Shown: positions 10,953-21,960 of the stretch, in pieces | Position numbering within the stretch: the first letter of the stretch is position 1 | Layout of the letters: every line of letters begins with the position of its first letter | Assembly: GCA_012934845.2 (NCBI GenBank) | Contig: WNNJ02001188.1 | Span: 1 to 64,000 of the forward strand | Reading direction: 5' to 3' | Source: Pomphorhynchus laevis | Taxonomy: Eukaryota; Acanthocephala; Palaeacanthocephala; Echinorhynchida; Pomphorhynchidae | Length of the DNA: 64,000 nt | Program-made: the position numbers and the translations under genes | Notes under the pieces: model-generated | The model's database searches: none | Told to the model about the DNA's origin: nothing | What the model saw: the letters and a program-made list of their open reading frames with translations, nothing else

Positions 10953-10959
10953 ACGAAAA

Positions 10960-12323
10960 CATACCTACACGCATTCAAATGGACTTATTCTAAACTGACT
11001 TTATAATATCTCAGGCCTGAAGATCAGTATTTTAAAATTCATCTCTACATTACTTATATTTTCATTGTTCTCAATTTACAGATAGGGTTCTTCAAGCATC
11101 AGATGCAGCTGTTCAGTACTAAACCCCAAATATCAGTAGAATGCGAGAACAGCTTATTGCCATTTCTATTTCGTCATGTTCGACAAATAATTGAAGTTTT
11201 CAATTATTATCTTTTCAATTAACTATAAGTGAAAAAAATACAATAAGAATGTATCGAACAGATGTGCAATGTTCTTGATGCATTAGAAGACTGAGTAGAA
11301 TCAAAAGATCAAAACATACATTGAAATATCTTGATTTGTAAAATACATGTCGATTTATGCTAATTGATAAGATTATTAAACGTTACCCTGAAGCACAGAG
11401 GCCTCTTATCACAGGCCTAGAGCTGCTTTTATAAAAAGTAATCCTAGCATAAGGTGATACTAGATTCTGCGCGTTGTGCAAAAAAGATAAAGATTTGTTT
11501 TGAAATCAATTTCGCTACTCTTAGTAAAATTTTACTTTTTTTCAATCAACATCAATGATTCTGCAGTTAAATACTAGATTATTACAAATTGAACTTATGA
11601 GCGGTCAAGACAAAAACTGACCACTAAAAACGGAGAGGTTAGAAGGGATACCAACGATCGTCACAAAAACAACTGGGTCTTCTGAAGGCAGGGCCAAAAT
11701 GATATCAATAAGCTTAAATGAACTTTGAATTATTTCTATCGCGCAGACCATGGAAATGCCTAGAAGCATTGTTGCTACAATCAAAATTTGGGTTATCGGA
11801 AAATTCTAATGTTAGCGCCGAAGCCAGGGATATGAGAACCCTTACTGTTTCAAAATCTAAGAGAAGAATTAATCTCTTGGATGGACAATTACGCGAGTTG
11901 AGGGAAAAATTGCACAACGAATTATGCAATGTATCTTTAAACACTACTGACCGTTTTTTAAAGCAGTTTTATTACAGCTTTAAATGCTTAGATGCTATTC
12001 CTGAAAGAATAAACGAAACTTCGACAATCTAAAAGTGCATTGAGTATGAGCAAATCCATTTTATGAGCTGCTTACTAATGTAAAGAGTAAAACATTGTGT
12101 TTCTCGATGAGGTTATCCTTGCGATTTTTATCAGACCCAAGAATGAAATATCGAATTTTGGAAACTGAGTATTAGAGTTTTCAAATTAGAAACTTATCAT
12201 CTGATGAGTTAACTCAGAAGTATTATGGGTCATCCTCCTGATGACCTTTATTTATACATCGTGTATTATTTAACTTAGCAGTTGACATCCTGATGACCTA
12301 TAATTAATATTCTGATTATAGTA
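10960..12323. other. Mostly unassigned DNA before the first CR1-like LINE
   Basis: No clear gene. An open stretch at 11718-12032 (104 residues, including LDGQLRELREKLHNEL, possibly coiled coil) could be a remnant of the LINE 5' region or ORF1, but I cannot link it to a family. Two short CATCCTGATGACCT-like words occur at 12231-12246 and 12286-12298. Confidence 0.3.
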
Positions 12324-13110
12324 ATGTCTCCAGTATCGGTAGCAAGCTCTACTGACCCTTCAATGACAGTTGTAACTGAGTTGCATGCTGCACAGCTGTC
12401 AAGATTTTCAGGCAGGTGTTCTATATCCAAGCAAACAAACATGTCCACTGACCGTAATGCCATAAGTGTAAGTTCCTCAGAATCTGTCGAGTTTCTCAAC
12501 CGTGATATTATTGGGGAGCATCCCTTCATACGATTTCCTAATAAGGAGGATTCATCTACACGATGTTTATCTGCTTCTAATCAGATAGGCTTAAATACAT
12601 CTGAACAATTATCAGTGGAATATTCAGATTCTGCCTATCCTTAGCATTGCTTATGTGACGAGCTCAGCGAAGATCTAATTACCACAACATCCTCGGAAAA
12701 AGACGACAATGTTGATGATAAAGTATTTAAATCATTAGAGTCAACAAATATTTTACCTATTCGTCTGATGAAAGACAGTAAGGGATAAACTCTGATTGTG
12801 GATGTGGGCTAACAGCTATCAATGAAGATTTAATTACATCCGATTCAGGCGAGTTGCCTGATGCAGCACACCTAAAGCTTCTCAAAATTAGTGAAAGGTC
12901 ATAACCGCACTCGGGCAGTCATCTTTGCTAATATACCTTAGTCATGTTCTGTGAACATTCAACATCGTCTGAATGATGATCTTGTGAACGTACGCTCTGT
13001 TCTTTCAACAGTTCTTAAATATTTATCTAATGAAATTATCTCCAAGATTAAGGTAGTCTCCCTGTTTCGCGTGGGTAAAAAAGTGAGGGCAGTAGCAGTC
13101 TTCCTAGACT
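12324..13110 (+). pseudogene. ORF1 remnant of CR1-like LINE copy A
   Basis: Ser/Thr-rich frame (MSPVSVASSTDPSMTVV...) followed, after stops, by a conserved-looking segment (VNVRSVLSTVLKYLSNEI then KIKVVSLFRVGKKVRAVAV) that matches the pattern of the ORF1 tail in copy B (LRVIISLEY...IAIFRISRR). The role is presumably RNA binding. It is degenerate. Confidence 0.5.
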
Positions 13111-13520
13111 ACTAAAAACTATTTTATAAGATGAGGGATCAGTTTAAATTATTCTCCATAATTCGTTTCGTTTGTCCGGTAGCCTAGTCAGGATACTAAC
13201 AAATTTTGATGTTGAAAAGCGCAAACGCCTGCGTTAAGCGAACGAACTTTTGAATACAGGCATAAATAACGGAGAGACAAATCTAACAATACGAAATTTT
13301 CAGGTTGTGCGGCAGAGGACTTGGGTTCGCTGGACCCCGCTAATAACGGGATTGGTCTGAATCACCTCGCCGCATTTTCTTCTTCGCTAATGACATCAAT
13401 ATATCATAGTAATATTTGTTTGGATAATATTATCTAGTACAAATCTCCCATATGGTATGCACTTAACGGTATAGAACGGTCTAGTCTAAACACCCCATAT
13501 AATTCCAAAATTTTCATTTT

Positions 13521-14510
13521 TTGCTTTTTTACTCGAATGCTCGTAGTGTTCTTTCTAAAATTTACGAATTAAGAGTTAGTGTCCAAGAGCAGAATCCTTT
13601 GTTGGTTGCAATAACAGAGTCGTTGCTAAAGCCTGATGTTACCGATAGTGAGATCGAGTTATCTAATTACTTTTACTATCGGGCTGACAGGTACAATAGA
13701 AAGTAAGGTGGAGTAATACTATATGTTTACTTTATCGAAATAGTTACTGCTCGACGTAAAATTTGATGATGGAGTTGAATCTTTATGTGTGAGGGTATCA
13801 CTCTCAAATCGCCAACCGATTGTCATCGGTCTCATTTATCGTAGCCATGCGCTAAGGTCAGTTGCATTGTCAAAGATTTATATAATTACGCTACTTCGCA
13901 CGATGTGTTAGTTTTAGGAGATCTCAATATGCCTCGTAGATTGGGAAACGTACACACACAGAGTAGGATGTGATAGTGGTTCATTAGAGTTACTTGAATT
14001 TATCAACGTTTTCAGTGGGAATCAATTTCCGTGGGAATAACCGAAAACGTTTACTGTGAGGATCAGCGATCTTTATTAGATATTTGTCTGACCTCAAACG
14101 TATGTTTTGTAGACCACGCCACTAATCTTGGTCATCTAGGATCATCAGACTACTGTGTCCTTCTATTTGACTCCTAACTCTCACAATGCCTTTCAACCCA
14201 CATATCGCTTCCAAATGCTATTCAGTGTTTCAAGAAGGATTATCAATTAGTCCGTATGTGTCTTTCCGGTATATGTTGGCTGAATCCTCTTGAGTTGGTT
14301 TTGAAACGGCATGGTAACAATTTGAGGTGATGCTTTTATCTTTGCTGTTACGCTTCTCGCTAGGAAGATTACGAAATTTCGTTTACATTTTAAACCTTGG
14401 TTTGATAAGGAACTCCGTCAAGGCTTGAAATAAAAACATATCTTTTAAGAGGTTTAGGGATAGTGAAATTAGCAATGTTTCTTTAATTTAAGTAAGGAAT
14501 TGTTTCGAAA
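13521..14510 (+). pseudogene. APE endonuclease remnant, CR1-like copy A
   Basis: Starts with YSNARSVLSKIYELR and AITESLLKPDV, the usual N-terminal endonuclease blocks. LVLGDLNMPR near 13910 and SLLDICLTSN near 14070 follow in other frames. The domain nicks DNA in active CR1 elements. Several stops and shifts make it inactive here. Confidence 0.75.
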
Positions 14511-14512
14511 AA

Positions 14513-15489
14513 GGTTTATTTTTACGTGGCAAATGCGTGCCAGGGCACGTTTACATGACCACAACAACAAAAAAAACAAAAATCTAAATCATGTTTTGAG
14601 AAGGTGGGTACGGAGGCGGCATTTAAATGTAATAAAGGAGAGAACGCGGCGAACGTAGAGTAGGAACTGATTCCAGGCGAGTAGGGCGGCGATGAGGAAG
14701 GATCAGAGACCGTAGTTGTTAGAGTAATTGGGAACGTGGAGTAAGATGGAATTACGGGAACGCAGTGTTAGACAAGTGAGGCGAGTGTCATCTAAGAAAT
14801 GGAGGTTGATGAACGATAGATAGCCGACAGCGATAAGACGAAAAGTTACGAGAAGGCGGAGTTGTATGCGGATGTGGATGGTAGGCCAGTAGAGTTAGGC
14901 AAGATATGCGGATGTGTAGTCAAAGTAAAGAGACGTAGGAGCACTCGAACGGCGGAGTTGATGATGCGTTGTAGGGGTAGGATGATGGATTTTGGAGAAT
15001 TGGCGAAAAGGCTGAGGCAGCAATTGATTTTAGGGAAAAGAAGCGATGAAAGAAGAGAGACACAGGAAATGAAGTCGATAAGAGGACGGATACGGCAGAT
15101 GTCACGGAGAATTAAGTTAGACGAGCAAACCCTGTTACGGACAAATATTTTAAGGGAAAGGTGATCAACGAAATTGAATCATAAGAAAGTGAAATTGTGG
15201 ACTATGGGGATTATTGATGAAGCAAAAGATTCAGGGGAATAAGATATGTTAGGTTGATGGGGGGAGGATCCACATTATTTTGACTTGTCTGGGTTTATAA
15301 CTAGACGAAGATGGGATATACGTTTGTAGATAAAAGAAAGACAGTTGGAGGCAGAAATTGCAAAATCGTGTATACGATGGTCGGGTGCATGAGCATGGAT
15401 GAGGATGTCATCGGCGGATTGCATGACGTTAAAGAAGTAAATACGTTTAAGAATTTTAAACACAATAAACGACGTAGTTTGAAGAAAGG
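14513..15489 (-). mobile_element. L2-like LINE 3' fragment nested in CR1-like copy A
   Basis: Reading the minus strand gives the end of an RT ORF (ADDILIHAHAPDHRI, then FPKI-type blocks) and the 3' tail that ends in GTAAAAATAAA. The same 3' end is seen in the plus-strand copy ending near 35835 and the minus-strand copy starting at 24281. It is 5'-truncated, as is typical for LINE insertions, and broken by several shifts. Flanking CR1-like sequence resumes at about 15490. Confidence 0.75.
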
Positions 15490-17029
15490 ATGGCACAAAT
15501 GGCTTTCCGCAACCCTGATCGCTTGCTCAAATACGCGAACTCAAAATATAGAGCGAGACATGCTCGGCTTGTATCGGACAGTGTGTATGCCCTCGATGAC
15601 GATTACAACATCGCTAATGCGTGTGGTGAACAATTTTTGATCTCATCAATTCCCTCGAGCAAACCATCTTTAATCATTCCATATAAATCACTCATTAATG
15701 TCGTTAACATGTTTTCTATTGGGGATGTGCGTAGAGAGCTTAAGAACCTAAAATCATCAGGGTCTGTTTGTCTTGGTTTATTGCCCCATGTATACCTAAA
15801 AATGCTAGCAAATAAAGTTTGTATATCTCTATATTGGATGTTTATTGCGTCACTTTATTCCGGTCATATACTCGAGATGTGGAAACGCTCAATTGTAATA
15901 CCACTGTTTAAAAAATCAATCAAACTTGTGTAGATAATTACAGACCAGTATTCTTGACTTGCATTTGTTGTCGAATCTTGGAAAGACTACTGTATAAGCA
16001 TATTAGTGATGATTTTAAATCCTGAAATTTACTGTGTATTAACCAACATGGTTTTAGAAGTGATCATTCTACTGTCACAAATCTGCTAGTTGCGCAGAAC
16101 TCATGGGCCAATTTAGTTGATGAAGGAGCTTGTGCAGATATCATCTTGTTTGATTTTCCAGAGCTTTTGATCACGTACGCCATGACTATCTGATTTCCAA
16201 AATGCATGTCTTGACGATTGATCCCATTCTAATTTGCTGGGTGGCAAACTTTATATTTGGACGTTCTTATTGGGTTCACGTTAATGACATTTATTCGGAC
16301 TGGTATAATACACACTTAGGTGTATCTCAGGGCACAGTGCTTGGCCCACTGTTATTCTCCATCTACATAAATGATTTATCAGGCTTCCTGAATTCTGAGT
16401 CTCTGTTATATGCAGATGACCTGAAAATCTGGAGAGGCATGAAGTCGTATTTAGATACAGAGTGTCTACAGTCAGATTTAGATAAAGTTGTGAATTGGGC
16501 TCGAATAAACGGTTTATTGGTCAATTCTGCCAAATGTTTTCTCATGCGTGTTCGAGGTTGACAGAGTACTTGGCCGGCAAAATACTATGTTTGTGAAAAT
16601 GAAATCGAAAATGTAAACCATGTGAATGATCTCGGCGCCTGGATTTCCTATGACTTGTCCACTAAACGTAATACTGAATATGTATGTGCTAAGGCTTATC
16701 GGATGATAGGTTTCATTAGTCGTACATTTGATTTTCTTAATCCACGACCATTTCGGATTCTTGCTAATGCATTTATTTTGAGCCATCTGCTATATGCGTC
16801 TCAATGCGTCTATTCGAGAACTATGCAAAAGTCAGCAAAATTGGAAGGTGTGATCTGTCGAGCAACAAAGCTTGTTTACCCAATAAGAAATTTCCCTTAC
16901 GAACAAAGACTCAATGCACTGGGCATGAATATTGTTTGCAATATCCGTGATTTACGCGACATGTGTCTAACATGGACGATTCTTCGCAACCCACTAGATC
17001 AGGTCAATGGCTGCGCGGTCATTCGTTAG
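15490..17029 (+). pseudogene. Reverse transcriptase remnant, CR1-like copy A
   Basis: Three main open pieces: 15490-15933 (pre-RT and finger blocks, LKNLKSSG and IVIPLFKKS), 16202-16561 (GVSQGTVLGPLLFSIYINDL, catalytic LLYADDLKIW) and 16622-17029 (thumb and C-terminal region). HGFRSDHSTVTNLLVAQNSW is readable between them. The fold is complete but interrupted several times, so the protein is not made. Confidence 0.85.
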
Positions 17030-17310
17030 TCCTCAATCAACAACGGATTGTACGCTCAAACATTGTCCAGTTTAATCAAAGGGTCATGAATATATGAAAT
17101 CAGTTGAACGAGACAACGATTTGTTCCCGCACAATGAAGGAATATTGAGAGAAAATTTTTTGTAATAAATTTGTTTTTCTTTTTGGTGATGCAACGTTGA
17201 GCTCTGCTTGCTATGTTGTCTTGTAATAATAAATACTTTACTCACTCAAATTTTTTTTGTAAAAAAAATTTTCCATCGGTGCTTCAAACAACTTACAAAA
17301 TCAAGCTAAT

Positions 17311-18507
17311 ATGGAACGGAACTCAGGTATTTCCAATGTAACATCGAATTTTCAAGCCAAAGAAAACAAGGTTAGTCCTATTTCGTCTAATTTTTTAATC
17401 TCAAGCACGGATGGAGAACTCCCTCCTGTGCCTAAAGTGGTGAATCTGGTAATAATCAGACTTCTTCAACCATTTGAAAGGAAGAATCTTTTCAATATTT
17501 TTCTGAGAGAGTTTACAAGCTCTTATAAGAAGAGAATTCTATTTAATTCGATAAAATATTTAGATTTCGAAATCCGGGTTTCTTTCAGCTCTCCAGATCT
17601 GGCAGCATCGTACCTAGAATTTTTCGAAACACACCTAAAAGAATTTGGGTCAACTACTTACAGGCCTATTCAGGCGACTCTGAAAATTAATAATTTTCCG
17701 CCCTTCGCAACGGAGGAAGATATCATTGCTCTCACATCTGAGTTCAAAATTCATAATATTCGCCCAATCCTGGGCAAGAAAGGCCAGGCTATACCAATAG
17801 CATTCTGTTCTACCGCAGTCGATCAGGCGGAATGTCTGGCTAAAAGCAAATGTAACCCCTTTCTGGGGTACAATCTTTCTTTCAATATCGTAGATGCTGA
17901 TGACTTAACATACCCCCATTGCAATGGGTGCCACCTCTGGGGGCACTGGTCCTCGAACTGTACTAGGCCCCATACGTGTGGGGTTTGCAGCTCTTCCGAA
18001 GTCCATGAGGGGAAATGTTCTCTCCCCCCTCTGTGTTCCAATTGTGGTGGTCAGCACCCGGCCTGGTCTAGAAGATGTTCTATCTTCAAAGAATACAAAT
18101 TAAGGCATTGTGGGGCACCGGTCAAACCGGCCCACTTTGCCGCTGCCAGCTTATCCAATTCAAACGGTTATGGTATGTCAGACACCGACATTTTCAAAAT
18201 TGTTGACGCAAGACTACAGATATATAAAGACGAGATTCGAGCCTTAACGAACCATCTGATAGCGAAATTCGAGGAGTCCCGTTCTCCTCCATCGACGATT
18301 CTTACCTCTTCAAAGAGAGCCCCCCGTTCTAAGAAGAGATCATCTTCTAAACAAAAGTTGGCTTCCTTGAAGTTGGCAAAGAAAGATGATATATGTTGGA
18401 AGTTGTTGGCCTCAAAGGGTGATGAAGATAATGCCGGTGGGCAAGTGTCTTCTCCTGGTAGGGCTGGGAGTGAGAAGGGCAACTTTCTCTCTCCTAGTTT
18501 CTGCTAG
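17311..18507 (+). CDS. LINE ORF1: gag-like RNA-binding protein
   Basis: 398 residues, intact. The N-terminal third is unremarkable, residues about 120-190 (ATLKINNFPPFATEEDI...) look RRM-like, and three zinc knuckles follow: C204/C207/H212/C217, C223/C226/H232/C236, and C242/C245/H249/C256. A basic Ser/Lys-rich stretch (SSKRAPRSKKRSSSK) follows near 335-350. In I/Jockey-clade elements such proteins bind element RNA and form particles with it. The ATG is the first in the frame. ORF2 begins 34 bp downstream, which suggests reinitiation or internal entry on one transcript. Confidence 0.85.
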   Translation: MERNSGISNVTSNFQAKENKVSPISSNFLISSTDGELPPVPKVVNLVIIRLLQPFERKNLFNIFLREFTSSYKKRILFNSIKYLDFEIRVSFSSPDLAASYLEFFETHLKEFGSTTYRPIQATLKINNFPPFATEEDIIALTSEFKIHNIRPILGKKGQAIPIAFCSTAVDQAECLAKSKCNPFLGYNLSFNIVDADDLTYPHCNGCHLWGHWSSNCTRPHTCGVCSSSEVHEGKCSLPPLCSNCGGQHPAWSRRCSIFKEYKLRHCGAPVKPAHFAAASLSNSNGYGMSDTDIFKIVDARLQIYKDEIRALTNHLIAKFEESRSPPSTILTSSKRAPRSKKRSSSKQKLASLKLAKKDDICWKLLASKGDEDNAGGQVSSPGRAGSEKGNFLSPSFC

Positions 18508-18541
18508 GAGGTAGGCATCCCACTCCAGCTGTCGTAACACA

Positions 18542-21004
18542 ATGCAAAGTAGTCAAGAGCCTTTTTCACTGAATATACTTCAGTGGAATTCGGGAGGTGC
18601 TTCTGCCCTTAGCCTTCTATCTGGTAGAGATGCGGATGTTATAGTCCTTCAGGAGACGCGGTCTATCCGTATCCCCCAGGACATTACTCGATTTATCCCC
18701 AAGCATATTTACACCCACTTCACTCCGTACATAACCCCTCCTCACGCCTCTTCATCTCAAGGTCTTTTAACCCTAGTTAAATGCTCCTTAAGATCATCCC
18801 TTCTTTTAAACTATTCTTGTCCAGCCCTGTCTTGTTTAGCTGTTTCACTTTGTAAGAATGGTAAACGTATCAGCATAGCCAATATCTATATTAGGCCAGG
18901 GGAAATTCACAAGAACCGTGATCTCCTGGACCGTATTTTGGGTAGTGGCTATGACATGTTACTCGGTGACTTCAACGACAGAACTGGTCGTTGGATTAAT
19001 GCAGCACTCCGCAGAGCCAGGAACGATTACTTTATTCACAAACCACCGTCCCTAACTTTTCATTGCTCAACAACTAATTCTCTCCTCGACATATTACTGC
19101 TTCATAAGATGTGGTTGTTGAAACCCATCTGTACTGAGCAGTCGCGCCAAAAACAGACCATCTCTCATGACCTAATTCGTTGGCGGATAGAGGAAGATAC
19201 GTTGCTTAGAAGGAGGTTTCACTTTGATCCCATCAGAGTGGCTTTCTTTCAGGCGGCTATCCAACTCTTCCCCAGAATTGGTAATGAGAATTTGACCGAA
19301 TTTAATTCCTTCCTCTCCTCGCAAGCTACCGCGTTCCTTTCGACTACCTATAAAGGTCATATTTACAATCCCACTCCAACAAAACTCAAGGTTTTGGCTA
19401 AAATGCTACGTCTTCCCAATGTCTCTGTTTCCGCCAGGCAGGCCATCTCGAATGAATACTGGAGCACTAGATATAGGTTCCAGCTGAGCAGGGATAAGGC
19501 GAACATCGCTCACCTTAACCCTTCTCAGTCTTCCTTCTGGAAGATATTCAAGAAGGAGAAGTTTGTCTGTTGGAAGGATAGAGCTTTGGGTTGGATTGGT
19601 AGTATAGGCCTTGATAATGTTTTGAAGGAGTCACTATCCCTACATAATTATGGAGCCACTCAATCTCCCCAACCAATCCCGCCTTGGGGTGACTTCAGGA
19701 GCAGGGACTTATCTGTTACAGATATCCTTAACTCCTGGGGGCCACTTCCGGGCACCTCTAAATCCGTCGCTCCACTATCTTCTCGAGTCTGTCAGCTTTT
19801 GACAGCCGATCAAAGAAGAGAAGTGGCCGTCACAATGCTTTTAGCCTCACCATCCGATGTAGCCGGCATCAATATTAGTCGTAGAATTTTCTTACCAAAG
19901 CATAGTCCGGTTTCATGTCCCAAAGATCTGCGTCCCATTTCGATTCAAAACTCCCTCATCTCCATCTACGAAAAAGCGCTTGCGCGTAGAATCCGCGACC
20001 ATTTAAGTAGGCGTAATTTGATCCCACCGAGTTTTCACGGGTTTGTCAAGGGACGCTCGGTTCATTCAGCAATAGGTAAAGTGCATCAGTTTTGTAGGGA
20101 TAATAGCCATCAACTAGCTGTGGCTGTTTTCCTTGACTTTTCTGCTGCATTTGACCGCATTTCCATTCCCTTTGTTATCTCCTCTCTCAGGTCCCTCGGG
20201 TTGCCTGCGAGAATTGTTAACAGGGTGGAGATATTACTGTTTACCAAGAGGTTCTACTATGAAGACGACCCTGATGCGTGTCAGTTCTACCCTATTACAG
20301 GTGTGCCCCAAGGATCCCCACTTTCTCCTATCTTATTTCTTGCTGCCTCCATTGTACTATTCAAGAATTTTAAACGTGATCAACATCTAGTGGTATACGC
20401 TGATGATACCACGGCCCTGTTCTCTGGACGCAGGTGCAAAGATGTCGCTTCGGACATCAGCCGTTTCTTTTTAAGATTAACAGACCAGCTGACCCTATCC
20501 AATCTTATTTTAAATTCATCCAAATCGCAGGTAGTTGTCTTTCATGGCACCCCTGCGACAAAGAAAAAATTAAAGAGACTAGCACTCTCAGCTCTATCTT
20601 CTATATTGACTAATCAACCACTCCCTACCTTCACAAGTCGAGTAAAATACCTGGGGTTCACTGTTACGGTGAACTGGTCGGCGAAAGCTGACTTGGATAT
20701 ACTTAAACGTATCCTGAAGAAAGCTAGGTGGGCCCTGAAACGGGCTCAGCATCTGTCGTTGAATGGGAAAACCCAAGTGCGCCTCTGGGGTACTTGGGCT
20801 ATCTCGGGATTAGTCTTCTTTTCGAGAGGACGTCCTCCAGAGCAAAGACTAAGGTTTCTCAAGCTCCTCATCTCGCGATTACCGCGCATAGTCCGCCTAG
20901 ATTGGATTCTTCGGGGGGGGGTGATAGACCCCGGGTGGTTCAGTCGAAGAGCGGCGTGTTGGATGTGCTGGAGGGCTCAGATCCCGCTGGACCTGAGGCC
21001 GTGA
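18542..21004 (+). CDS. LINE ORF2: APE endonuclease and reverse transcriptase
   Basis: 820 residues, intact. The endonuclease occupies about residues 1-220: ILQWNSGG, VIVLQETRS, ANIYIRPG, MLLGDFNDRTGRW and TISHDLI carry the expected Asn, Glu, Asp and His positions. RT blocks: KDLRPISIQN, HGFVKGRSV, the catalytic FLDFSAAFDRI, TGVPQGSPLSPILF and the catalytic VVYADDTTALF, then VKYLGFTV. A Cys/Trp-rich end (RRAACWMCWRAQIP) closes the protein. No RNase H. All key catalytic motifs are present, so activity is plausible. Confidence 0.88.
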   Translation: MQSSQEPFSLNILQWNSGGASALSLLSGRDADVIVLQETRSIRIPQDITRFIPKHIYTHFTPYITPPHASSSQGLLTLVKCSLRSSLLLNYSCPALSCLAVSLCKNGKRISIANIYIRPGEIHKNRDLLDRILGSGYDMLLGDFNDRTGRWINAALRRARNDYFIHKPPSLTFHCSTTNSLLDILLLHKMWLLKPICTEQSRQKQTISHDLIRWRIEEDTLLRRRFHFDPIRVAFFQAAIQLFPRIGNENLTEFNSFLSSQATAFLSTTYKGHIYNPTPTKLKVLAKMLRLPNVSVSARQAISNEYWSTRYRFQLSRDKANIAHLNPSQSSFWKIFKKEKFVCWKDRALGWIGSIGLDNVLKESLSLHNYGATQSPQPIPPWGDFRSRDLSVTDILNSWGPLPGTSKSVAPLSSRVCQLLTADQRREVAVTMLLASPSDVAGINISRRIFLPKHSPVSCPKDLRPISIQNSLISIYEKALARRIRDHLSRRNLIPPSFHGFVKGRSVHSAIGKVHQFCRDNSHQLAVAVFLDFSAAFDRISIPFVISSLRSLGLPARIVNRVEILLFTKRFYYEDDPDACQFYPITGVPQGSPLSPILFLAASIVLFKNFKRDQHLVVYADDTTALFSGRRCKDVASDISRFFLRLTDQLTLSNLILNSSKSQVVVFHGTPATKKKLKRLALSALSSILTNQPLPTFTSRVKYLGFTVTVNWSAKADLDILKRILKKARWALKRAQHLSLNGKTQVRLWGTWAISGLVFFSRGRPPEQRLRFLKLLISRLPRIVRLDWILRGGVIDPGWFSRRAACWMCWRAQIPLDLRP

Positions 21005-21654
21005 CATCATTATGAAGACTAAATGCTATTATGAGTTTCTTATTTGAACTGCATTTGTTTTTTTCTAATGTCTCTTTTCGTTATTTTTTAGTGGTAGTTA
21101 GTTATTTAAGAAATTCCTTATTATTACTCAATTTTTTCGTTCCGACAAATTTATAAAAATTCAAAAAGAAATATATTTTTAATATATTTAAAAATATAAT
21201 GTTAGAAATATATCCATCCTGATCTGTATTTAAATTTTTAAATTTTAAGGAACTATCAGGTATAGTTAAACGACAACAAAAATAATTTTAATATTTCTCC
21301 AGTAACTATTAGCATCTTCAGAAAATTAACATAAAAATGAAAAAAAGTCGCAAATAAAGTTTCTTGTCGGTTTGCACATTGATGCTGGAATTATATTCGT
21401 TGCTAACAATTGTTCATGTAGCATTTTCGTTTGTAGGGGCCGCAGCAAACAAAACACAACAATGAAACAAAAACACTAAAAATGTACAACAAAAGTACAA
21501 AACATATGTATTCATAACAAAACAATAAAATGAAAAAATAAAATAGCAAAATAGAAGAAACCAAAACATTTTAAACAATAGATTGCAAGAATAATTTATA
21601 TTATATAAAATAAAGATGAAAAAATATAAAAATTGTTATAATTAAAGGATTTCG

Positions 21655-21875
21655 TTTATGTTAATTTTAAGGTTAAGTCAGCTTTATTACCAACCATTAA
21701 GTTATCATTTAGTTTGTTAATATAAAACGCTGCGAAAATCTTACGTTTAAACATACTGGGTTCTTTTGATAATATGGTAGTTCCATCGAAATCAATTATG
21801 TGATCATTATTAATGCTATGATCAACTAAGACACTGCTTGTTCCACGTTTATGTGGGTATTTATGCTGGCTGATA
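21655..21875 (-). pseudogene. GIY-YIG C-terminal remnant of a second PLE lineage
   Basis: The minus strand reads HKYPHKRGTSSVLVDHSINN, then HIIDFDGTTILSKEPSMFKR and KIFAAFYINKLNDNL. The pattern of a His-containing helix, an IDFD strand and EPxxFKRKI is the usual distal half of the PLE GIY-YIG domain. The proximal GIY/YIG strands and the RT are absent here. It differs clearly from the permuted PLE at 7.8-10.9 kb. Confidence 0.65.
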
Positions 21876-21960
21876 CTTTTATTTATAAATGGCCCAGCTT
21901 AGACTTTGCATATTTTATCACAGTCTTTTTATTTTATTTTATTATATTCTATTTTATCTC

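Larger units (their letters stand above)
7780..10960 (-). mobile_element. Penelope-like element with upstream GIY-YIG (Naiad-like), nearly full length
   Basis: On the minus strand the order is a hairpin-rich 5' region (10830-10952), a GIY-YIG endonuclease frame (10799-9867), a linker (about 9880-9461), a reverse transcriptase (9483-8086), then a structured 3' region (about 8020-7940). Most PLEs carry GIY-YIG after the RT. An N-terminal nuclease with a Cys-rich lead-in is the permuted arrangement described for the Naiad and Chlamys groups. Two frame changes in A-rich runs interrupt an otherwise readable polyprotein. Related 3' copies lie at 53960-55115 and 59455-59850. The outer limits are approximate. 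Confidence 0.8.
12324..17240 (+). mobile_element. Decayed CR1-like LINE, copy A, with a nested L2-like insertion
   Basis: ORF1 remnants (12324-13110), an APE-type endonuclease (13521-14510) and an RT (15490-17029) lie in order on the plus strand. Short open pieces separated by stops and shifts show an old copy. An antisense L2-like LINE occupies about 14513-15489 between endonuclease and RT. The 3' tail ends in an AATAATAAATAC run around 17225, as expected for CR1-type elements that end in short AT-rich repeats. Confidence 0.8.
17270..21160 (+). mobile_element. I/Jockey-type LINE with both ORFs open
   Basis: ORF1 (17311-18507) with three zinc knuckles and ORF2 (18542-21004) with APE endonuclease and RT, separated by 34 bp and uninterrupted. 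The GC content is visibly higher than that of the flanking relics. A short 5' leader follows the end of the CR1-like copy, and an AT-rich 3' tail follows ORF2. I see no RNase H domain. This is the youngest-looking element in the window. The limits of the UTRs are approximate. Confidence 0.85.

Noticed and set aside
14862-15164. 100-residue Arg-rich plus-strand ORF
   Set aside because: Antisense shadow of the nested L2-like LINE; the same antisense pattern appears in the other copies.
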